From an uncultured Moraxellaceae bacterium (GTDB lineage Bacteria; Pseudomonadota; Gammaproteobacteria; Pseudomonadales; Moraxellaceae): a DNA stretch of 11,598 nt. The stretch covers positions 1-11,598 of the forward strand of contig CALFYA010000244.1 in the NCBI GenBank assembly GCA_937952925.1, given 5' to 3'. A model generated the notes under the pieces. That model was not told the origin of the DNA. It made no database searches and saw only the letters and a list, made by a program, of their open reading frames with translations. The position numbers and the translations under genes are program-made. Shown here piece after piece: positions 6,715 through 11,598 of the stretch; position 1 is the stretch's first letter; each line of letters starts with the position of its first letter.

Positions 6715-8136
6715 ATGAAACTACATTTAGCTGCCTTTGGTGAACTGCTGAGCCGTTATGGTCGTGCTTTTGCCTTGTCGTGGAAACACCGTAAAGAGTT
6801 TGAAAGCGTGCCGCGCAGCAAAGAAGAAGCTGAATTTTTGCCCGCAGTCTTGGCACTACAAGATACCCCCTCTAGCCCCGCGCCACACGTGGCGATGTGG
6901 GCGATCATCAGCCTGCTACTACTGGCCGTGATTTGGGCATATTTTGGTAAAATTGATATTGTGGCAGTGGCGCAAGGCAAAGTGGTGCCGGCGGGCAACA
7001 CCAAAATCATCCAAGCCCCGAGTGATGCCCAAATCAATGAAATCCGCGTCGACGATGGTCAACAAGTCAAAGCCGGTGATGTGCTCCTCGTGCTCAATGC
7101 CGAATCTGCGCAAGCCGACGTTAGTCGCCTGACGCAAGCCTTGGCCTCAGCTAAACTTGAAAGCGCCCAAGGCCAAGCCTTACAGCAATCGATCCAACGC
7201 GGCGCAGTGGTGATGGTGCCAACCATTGCCAACATCAACCCTGCACTCGCTCAAGAAGCTCAAGATCGGGTCAGCAGCCAATTTCAACAATATCAAACCC
7301 GTCGCTTACAGTTTGATGCGCAGCTCAACCAACTCCTGCAACAGCAACAATCCTTGCGTGAGCAACTGCGCGCCATCGACAACACCCTGCCGATCATCCG
7401 TCAGCAAGAAGCTGACTACAAAAACATGATGAATCAGGATTATCTGCCCAAACACACCCTGCTCGACAAACAGCGGCAACGGGTCGAGCTTGAAGGCAAC
7501 CAAGCCACCTTACAAAGCCGCCTGAATGAAGCGAGCGCCAGCATGGAAACCGTGCGTCGCCAGCAAAACGCTTTGGCCGCCGAGTTTCAAAGCAGTGCCG
7601 CCGACAGCATCCAGCGCGGGTTGGTACAAGCCGCCCAAGTCGAGCAAGAGCTGATCAAGGCACAACGTCAAAGCCGCTTGATGACCATTACTGCACCGAT
7701 TGACGGCACTGTACAACAGCTCGCGGTGCATACCATTGGTGGCGTGGTCACCTCAGCGCAAGCCTTGATGGCGATTGTGCCCAACAACGCGATGGTCGAA
7801 GTCGATGCATTGCTTGAAAACAAAGACATTGGCTTTGTGACGGCCAATCAAGACGCGGTGGTGAAAGTTGATACCTTCAAATTCACCAAATACGGCACCC
7901 TGCCCGCCAAAGTCGCCTCCATCTCCCAAGATGCGATTGAAGACGAACGGCGTGGCACAGTCTACAACGTGCGGATTCAACTGCAACAAGACTGGCTTGA
8001 TGTAGAAGGTCGCCGTGTGCGCATCTCACCGGGCATGACTGTGGCGGCAGAGATCAAAACCGGTAAACGTCGGGTGATTGAATACTTCCTCACCCCACTG
8101 CTGCAAAACACCCAAGAAAGCCTCAAAGAGCGCTGA
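6715..8136 (+). CDS. Type I secretion membrane fusion protein, HlyD family
   Basis: Periplasmic adaptor linking the ABC exporter to outer-membrane TolC. Its 473 residues match HlyD (about 478). A cytoplasmic N-terminus of about 58 residues is followed by one membrane helix (59-77, VAMWAIISLLLLAVIWAYF). Next comes a beta/lipoyl half (VVPAGNTKIIQAP, IRVDDGQQVKAGDVLLVL), then a long Gln/Ala-rich helical hairpin (about 125-320). The returning lipoyl half and beta-barrel contain ITAPIDGTVQQLAVHTIGGV and the C-terminal RVRISPGMTVAAEIKTGKR, typical of the HlyD family. The start sits 7 bases after the exporter's stop, with AGGA upstream, so the two form an operon. The 3' end overlaps the convergent MFS gene by 14 bases. 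The substrate and the TolC partner are not encoded within this window. Confidence 0.95.
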   Translation: MKLHLAAFGELLSRYGRAFALSWKHRKEFESVPRSKEEAEFLPAVLALQDTPSSPAPHVAMWAIISLLLLAVIWAYFGKIDIVAVAQGKVVPAGNTKIIQAPSDAQINEIRVDDGQQVKAGDVLLVLNAESAQADVSRLTQALASAKLESAQGQALQQSIQRGAVVMVPTIANINPALAQEAQDRVSSQFQQYQTRRLQFDAQLNQLLQQQQSLREQLRAIDNTLPIIRQQEADYKNMMNQDYLPKHTLLDKQRQRVELEGNQATLQSRLNEASASMETVRRQQNALAAEFQSSAADSIQRGLVQAAQVEQELIKAQRQSRLMTITAPIDGTVQQLAVHTIGGVVTSAQALMAIVPNNAMVEVDALLENKDIGFVTANQDAVVKVDTFKFTKYGTLPAKVASISQDAIEDERRGTVYNVRIQLQQDWLDVEGRRVRISPGMTVAAEIKTGKRRVIEYFLTPLLQNTQESLKER

Positions 8137-9346
8137 GTTTGGCTTGACGCTGGCTGTGTACCCACACCGCCAGCGCACCTGCACCAATCAAGACCGCCAT
8201 CATCACCGCAATCGCGGTGAGCTGATCAAATGGCAAGGTGTGTAAGATCACCCCACCGAGCAACCCCAAACCAAACTGCAACGAACCGAGTAATGCACTC
8301 GCCATGCCTGCCCGTTGTCCTTGTGACGCCAGCGCCAACGCCGTGCTATTGGGCGCTGACAAGCCAATCCCCGACACAATCGCAAACAAACACAGCATCA
8401 ATAGTGGCAATGTGACCTGTTGCAATACCGTCAACACCAGCAACAACAAGACCCCAACCACCTGAATCGCCGTCCCCACCTGCAACAACCGCAGCAACGA
8501 ATAACGGCGCACCAAGCGACCATTGACCTGCGACAGCGCAATCAATCCCGCTGCGTTCATGCCAAACAGCCAGCCAAAGGCTTGTGCCGACACGCCAAAA
8601 TGCCCCATCAACACCGCCGATGACGCACTGATATACACAAATAAACCACCCATCAAAAAGCCACCGGCCAGTGCAGGGGTGCGAAAGCGTGCATCTTTAA
8701 ACAAATCGACATAGCCACGCAGCACCAAACCCAGCGCCAACGGACGCCGATTTTGCGGGGCAAGAGTTTCATCAAATTGCAGATGGATCATCAACAGCGC
8801 CAGCGCACCAATCGCAGCGAGCACCCAAAAAATGCTTTGCCAGCCCCATTGCAACAACCAGCCGCCAGCCAGCGGTGCCAAAATCGGCGCAACCCCCATC
8901 ACCAACAGCAAGGTCGCATACGCTTGTGATGATGCCGCAGGACTTAAACGATCACGAATCGCCGAACGTGCCACCACCACCCCAACACAGCCGCCAACGG
9001 CTTGCAGCACACGCGCTGCGAGTAGGCTTTCAATATTGCTTGAGAGTGCACACCCCACCGACGCCAACACAAACAAACTCAAACCAAAATAGAGCGGCGG
9101 TTTACGCCCAAAGCGATCACTGACAGGGCCATAAATCAGTTGACCAATCGCCAAACCCAAAAAATAAGCTGGCACCGTATTGGATACCGCAGACAAACTC
9201 ACCCCAAACGCTTGCCCCATACTCGGCAGCGCAGGCAAATACATATCAATCGATAATGGGCCTAAAGCCGTGAGCAGCCCCAGCAACATGATCCAAGTCA
9301 GTGCATAAGGACGACTTTGCGTGAGGGGTTCCACAGAAGAGGACAT
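8123..9346 (-). CDS. Bcr/CflA-type MFS multidrug efflux transporter
   Basis: Proton-driven 12-helix transporter of the major facilitator superfamily, 407 residues. Bcr/CflA subfamily features are present: LGPLSIDMYLPALP (28-41) at the end of the first helix, motif A GPVSDRFGRKPP (73-84) between helices 2 and 3, and RVLQAVGG followed by the RSAIRDRLSP segment. Characterised relatives export bicyclomycin, chloramphenicol, sulfonamides or cysteine, and the actual substrate cannot be told here. The ATG at 9346 is chosen because GGAG lies at a suitable distance and it gives the family-length protein. An upstream in-frame ATG at 9376 adds ten atypical residues. The gene is convergent with hlyD and shares its last 14 bases, leaving no room for separate terminators. 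Confidence 0.92.
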   Translation of the reverse strand: MSSSVEPLTQSRPYALTWIMLLGLLTALGPLSIDMYLPALPSMGQAFGVSLSAVSNTVPAYFLGLAIGQLIYGPVSDRFGRKPPLYFGLSLFVLASVGCALSSNIESLLAARVLQAVGGCVGVVVARSAIRDRLSPAASSQAYATLLLVMGVAPILAPLAGGWLLQWGWQSIFWVLAAIGALALLMIHLQFDETLAPQNRRPLALGLVLRGYVDLFKDARFRTPALAGGFLMGGLFVYISASSAVLMGHFGVSAQAFGWLFGMNAAGLIALSQVNGRLVRRYSLLRLLQVGTAIQVVGVLLLLVLTVLQQVTLPLLMLCLFAIVSGIGLSAPNSTALALASQGQRAGMASALLGSLQFGLGLLGGVILHTLPFDQLTAIAVMMAVLIGAGALAVWVHSQRQAKLSAL

Positions 9347-9437
9347 GATGACTCCAACGCCCTGAAGATCATCCAAGTGTACCCATCAGTACAGTTTTTC
9401 GCTTGTCCGTTTTGTGCAAATGTTGTGGTGAAATCAA

Positions 9438-9857
9438 TCAATCGGATGACTGGCTTTTGTGCGCGAGCGTATGCGCATGTTGCTCCCAATGTTGCCCATC
9501 AAACTTGACCACCTGCATATCAGCAATCTCGCGATCCAAACAGCGCACATTGACATCCACCCCATCAGGATTGGAGCGTGGAATATAAAAAGGCTTGATC
9601 CCGCAGGTTTTGCAAAAATAATGCTGCGCAATGCCAGTATTAAACCGATAAGTTTGCAGCATGGCTTCACCTTGCAACAGGCGAAAGCGACTGCGCGGCA
9701 CAATCAAATGCAAAAAGCCGGTCTTACGGCAAATCGAACAATTACAGTCTTCAATTTCAGGTTGTGGCGCAACATCGACGGCAAAGCGTACCGCACCACA
9801 ATGACAACCACCCTCATAAGTGGTCAGGGCATGTTCTGGATTCATGGTGATGGTCAT
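9438..9857 (-). CDS. GFA/CENP-V family zinc-binding protein
   Basis: Small protein of 139 residues with the glutathione-dependent formaldehyde-activating (GFA/CENP-V) fold. Seven cysteines sit in the family pattern: GGCHCGAVRF (C18, C20), CNCSICRKTG (C38, C40, C43) and YFCKTCGIKPFY (C82, C85), which bind structural and catalytic zinc. The founding member, Gfa of Paracoccus, was reported to condense formaldehyde with glutathione, but most family members are of unknown function and this one has no formaldehyde-oxidation gene beside it. The start is uncertain: ATG at 9857 (MTITMNPEH) has a GGTGG upstream, while ATG at 9845 and one at 9905 are also in frame. It lies 91 bases upstream of the MFS gene on the same strand. 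Confidence 0.9.
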   Translation of the reverse strand: MTITMNPEHALTTYEGGCHCGAVRFAVDVAPQPEIEDCNCSICRKTGFLHLIVPRSRFRLLQGEAMLQTYRFNTGIAQHYFCKTCGIKPFYIPRSNPDGVDVNVRCLDREIADMQVVKFDGQHWEQHAHTLAHKSQSSD

Positions 9858-9973
9858 CACAGCCACCGTCGTCGAAAAATTCTCCAAAATTTTGCCATAC
9901 ACCAAGCAGCACGCCTAGCGACATGCTGCCAAACAGTGGGCATTTTCAGGAGCTTTTTTGCCACTTCATAGGA

Positions 9974-10456
9974 TCAATCGACTGATGGTGTTGTCGTTTT
10001 TGGTTGATGGGCTTGTCGTACATAACGCCTGATCAAGGTTTCGACGGTCACCCGTCCACCTCGTTTGGCACTCGGCGATAAGCTACGCAACACCAGCTGC
10101 ACGGCTGCCCAAAACAGCACCACATACGATCCAAGCGCCAGCATCCAAAAGGTAGACACCGACCAAACTGAGAAATTGGGGAACAGCGCCGGCATGTAAT
10201 GCCACAGCACCGGCCAAATCATCACAAAACTGACCACCCCTGCCGCTCGCCCATAAATTTTGAGTAACGGCCACGCCATCAGTGCCGCATGCCCACCTGC
10301 GACCAACAGTACCAACAACATCACTGCGGGATGTAACCCATGCGTCTGGTACGCTTGCCAAGCAAATCCCATCCCAACTTGATAGACCTGTAAACCGACC
10401 CAGAGCATGACAGGCAACAACAACCATGCTATCGCAATTTGATAATGTCGTGACAT
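9974..10456 (-). CDS. Unrecognised four-helix inner-membrane protein
   Basis: I do not recognise this 160-residue protein. It is strongly hydrophobic, with four likely membrane helices at about 7-29, 43-65, 72-92 and 102-123. Trp and aromatic residues are frequent (IWPVLWHYMPALFPNFSVW). A positively charged tail follows (SAKRGGRVTVETLIRRYVRQ, about 129-148), presumably cytoplasmic. A His-Gly pair and HAALMAWPLLK in helix 2 are not diagnostic. The ATG at 10456 is chosen because GGAG lies 8-11 bases upstream; an in-frame upstream start at 10492 would add twelve non-hydrophobic residues. It lies 117 bases beyond the GFA gene's start and 130 bases after the diguanylate cyclase gene, all on one strand, so co-transcription is possible. 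That it is a real gene follows from the regular alternation of helices and loops and the ribosome site. Confidence 0.75.
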   Translation of the reverse strand: MSRHYQIAIAWLLLPVMLWVGLQVYQVGMGFAWQAYQTHGLHPAVMLLVLLVAGGHAALMAWPLLKIYGRAAGVVSFVMIWPVLWHYMPALFPNFSVWSVSTFWMLALGSYVVLFWAAVQLVLRSLSPSAKRGGRVTVETLIRRYVRQAHQPKTTTPSVD

Positions 10457-10520
10457 CGACTGTACTCCATGGCAACTGCATATCCAGATCATGACATGCT
10501 CTTACTGATGCTATAGCCAC

Positions 10521-10548
10521 AAAACACGGATGCTTGTGTTGAACAAGC
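10521..10548 (-). terminator. Weak candidate terminator after the diguanylate cyclase gene
   Basis: Read leftward, the sequence forms a stem GCTTGT-TCAAC-ACAAGC (10548-10532), followed after seven bases by TTTT (10524-10521). It lies 39 bases past the diguanylate cyclase stop. The stem is only six pairs and the T-run is short and displaced, so intrinsic termination would be inefficient. An overlapping alternative hairpin (AGCGT-N3-ACGCT, 10546-10558) competes with it. Confidence 0.3.
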
Positions 10549-10586
10549 GTTACACGCTCACCATCGCTGACAGATCGTTACAACGC

Positions 10587-11423
10587 CTAGCCAATGGCTT
10601 TGAAGCGGATCGCATTGCGCCCACCAGCTTTGACGTCATACATCAAATCATCCGCAGCACGGATCATGATTTCCAGATCGCTTGGCGCATCCATCGCACA
10701 CACCACGCCAATACTGGGGGTAACATGGGTATCGACCAAATGTGCCGACTGACCAAAGCCTTGCAACAACTTGAGCAGCACTTGTTCAGCCCCTGCACGG
10801 TCGGTATCGGGCAACAACAAGACAAACTCATCGCCACCAATGCGTGCTTTGAGGTCACTATCGCGTAGATTAATGGTCAGGACATCCGCCACATGGCGCA
10901 ACAACTGATCACCACGCGCATGTCCATACACATCATTAATTCTTTTAAAATGATCCAAATCCAAAAACGCGACACTCACCGGCCAACCGCGCCGCCGGCA
11001 CAACGCCAACATCGCATCGGCTTGCTCATAAAACGCCCGACTATTGGATAATCCAGTCAGGCTATCAGTACGACTAAGTAACATTTCGCGCAACAGTGCA
11101 GCACGCAGTTGATTGACCAAGTACCCCACCACCACAAACGCGATGGCTTGGGTCACCACATTAAAGCCCCAAATCCATACAGCCGCATACTCACGGCCAC
11201 CGGCATACATCGACAGCGCCCAAATCAAACTCGCCATGACCGACATCATCATGGTCAACTCAACCGAGCAGCGCCACGCCACCCACACCAAAGGCAAGAA
11301 ATACAACGGATATAAGCGCAAATCGACACTGGTCACGGCATTGAGCCAGCCAATCAGCAACATCCCCAACACACTGACAGCCACCACCACAGCGGGCTGC
11401 TTCAACACATGCGCCATAGGCAT
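10587..11423 (-). CDS. Membrane-anchored diguanylate cyclase (GGDEF)
   Basis: Makes cyclic di-GMP from two GTP, a second messenger that usually promotes biofilm and represses motility. The protein has 278 residues. Residues about 11-104 contain four or five membrane helices with no recognised sensor domain. The GGDEF domain occupies about 110-278, opening with SRTDSLTGLSNSRAF (117-131). It has the metal-binding Asp in FLDLDHFKRIND (153-164) and the active-site GGDEF at 196-200. An inhibitory I-site RDSD at 187-190 lies exactly five residues before it. All signature residues are intact, so an active, product-inhibited enzyme is expected. No EAL phosphodiesterase domain is attached. ATG at 11423 is supported by AAGGTG eight bases upstream. 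Its upstream region is interrupted after about 75 bases by the end of a TnpB element. Confidence 0.95.
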   Translation of the reverse strand: MPMAHVLKQPAVVVAVSVLGMLLIGWLNAVTSVDLRLYPLYFLPLVWVAWRCSVELTMMMSVMASLIWALSMYAGGREYAAVWIWGFNVVTQAIAFVVVGYLVNQLRAALLREMLLSRTDSLTGLSNSRAFYEQADAMLALCRRRGWPVSVAFLDLDHFKRINDVYGHARGDQLLRHVADVLTINLRDSDLKARIGGDEFVLLLPDTDRAGAEQVLLKLLQGFGQSAHLVDTHVTPSIGVVCAMDAPSDLEIMIRAADDLMYDVKAGGRNAIRFKAIG

Positions 11424-11443
11424 CGTTTTTTCACCTTATTGTC

Positions 11444-11459
11444 AACCGAGCGAGCGGTT
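11444..11459. promoter_or_regulatory. Dyad in the short leader of the diguanylate cyclase gene
   Basis: AACCG-AGCGAG-CGGTT is an inverted repeat of five perfect pairs located 21-36 bases upstream of the diguanylate cyclase start. On the coding strand a TTGACC lies just upstream of it (about 11461-11470) and GACAAT just downstream, but these are about 20 bases apart, which is too far for a good sigma-70 promoter. It may be an operator or only a chance hairpin. Confidence 0.25.
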
Positions 11460-11495
11460 TATGGGTCAAAATTAGCACAATCTTGCTGGCACTCC

Positions 11496-11598
11496 CTATT
11501 TGACATCCTCCCCGACCTGAGAAGCACTGCTTCGCAAGACGGGGATTCCTCCAGCGAGACGGCAATGTCCTGCCGCGAGAATGTTCTTTGCGGCGTTC
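11496..11598 (-). CDS. tnpB: IS200/IS605-type TnpB, C-terminal end (runs off the right edge)
   Basis: Only the last 33 codons are visible, in the frame starting at 11597 and ending in TAG at 11498-11496. They read NAAKNILAAGH, then CRLAGGIPV, LRSSAS and GEDVK. NAAxNILAxGH is the conserved end of the TnpB RuvC domain, directly after its last catalytic Asp, and the LAGGIPVLRSSAS tail is typical of IS1341/IS605-group TnpB proteins. TnpB is an RNA-guided DNA endonuclease that helps the transposon persist at sites it would otherwise leave (established for IS200/IS605 relatives). The bulk of the protein, the zinc ribbon and any TnpA gene lie to the right of the window. Whether the copy is complete cannot be judged. 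It is read in the same direction as the diguanylate cyclase gene. Confidence 0.85.
   Translation of the reverse strand, partial: NAAKNILAAGHCRLAGGIPVLRSSASQVGEDVK
11500..11598 (-). mobile_element. Right end of an IS200/IS605-family element
   Basis: The end carries the familiar pattern GGAATCCCCG ... CGGGGAGGATGTCAA when read leftward. Outer stem arms CCCCG (11510-11514) and CGGGG (11540-11544) flank an inner hairpin GAAGCA-C-TGCTTC (11521-11533). These elements have no terminal inverted repeats and use subterminal hairpins instead. By analogy with IS605/IS608, whose right cleavage site is TCAA, the element boundary is placed at 11500. That placement is an inference. The left end lies outside the window. 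Confidence 0.75.

Larger units (their letters stand above)
11480..11598 (-). ncRNA. Probable TnpB guide RNA (reRNA/omegaRNA) scaffold and guide, 3' portion
   Basis: In studied IS200/IS605 elements the 3' end of tnpB plus the right end is also expressed as a guide RNA whose last 16-20 bases come from DNA just outside the element. Here the right-end hairpin described at 11510-11544 would be the scaffold's 3' part. If the boundary is at 11500, the guide would begin ATAGGGAGTGCC (11499 leftward). No transcript evidence exists; this is by family analogy. Confidence 0.4.

Noticed and set aside
8203..8220. TCACCGC-AATC-GCGGTGA hairpin past the hlyD stop
   Set aside because: Perfect seven-pair stem but no T-run on either strand, and it lies in conserved MFS coding sequence; most likely chance.
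9906..9929. GCAGCA ... TGCTGC inverted repeat between the membrane-protein and GFA genes
   Set aside because: Six-base arms with a twelve-base loop and no T-run; too weak to call a terminator or operator.
10083..10520. 145-residue minus-strand frame overlapping the membrane-protein gene
   Set aside because: Out of frame with the clear helix pattern, low-complexity Gly/Val/Cys content, no domain; a shadow.

Overview
This is a chromosomal window from a gammaproteobacterium of order Pseudomonadales, most likely family Moraxellaceae (inference). The clues are a true SMC protein rather than MukB, a FadR-type GntR regulator directly upstream of smc (an arrangement I recall from Acinetobacter), and a birA-coaX pair. 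Base composition looks close to balanced, so this is probably not a typical AT-rich Acinetobacter. The window is gene-dense: it has no rRNA, tRNA or CRISPR, and no gene-free stretch longer than about 210 bases.

Layout. Bases 1-2836 are read leftward: the 5' part of smc, a GntR/FCD regulator 19 bases upstream of it, a 208-base regulatory gap full of dyad symmetry, and a TauE/SafE-type permease. Bases 2835-4392 are read rightward: birA (biotin-protein ligase without a DNA-binding domain) and coaX (type III pantothenate kinase), which overlap by 8 bases. Both serve cofactor metabolism. The start codons of the permease and birA overlap in one CATG if the shorter permease start is used. Bases 4530-8136 hold a two-gene type I secretion operon: a HlyB-like ABC exporter with an inactive C39-like domain, then a HlyD-like adaptor. 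No RTX substrate, acyltransferase or TolC gene lies nearby.

Bases 8123-11423 are read leftward: a Bcr/CflA-type MFS drug transporter that overlaps the end of hlyD tail to tail, a GFA/CENP-V zinc protein, an unrecognised four-helix membrane protein, and a membrane-anchored diguanylate cyclase with intact GGDEF and I-site. At the right edge (11496-11598) is the 3' end of a TnpB gene from an IS200/IS605-like element, with its right-end hairpin. It points at the diguanylate cyclase gene and has inserted about 75 bases upstream of it.

The two points most worth following are the TnpB/reRNA right end, whose predicted guide and even the tnpB stop codon appear to come from flanking host DNA, and the cluster of inverted repeats in front of gntR, two of which resemble FadR-subfamily operators. 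I see no clearly new multi-gene defence or biosynthetic system here.
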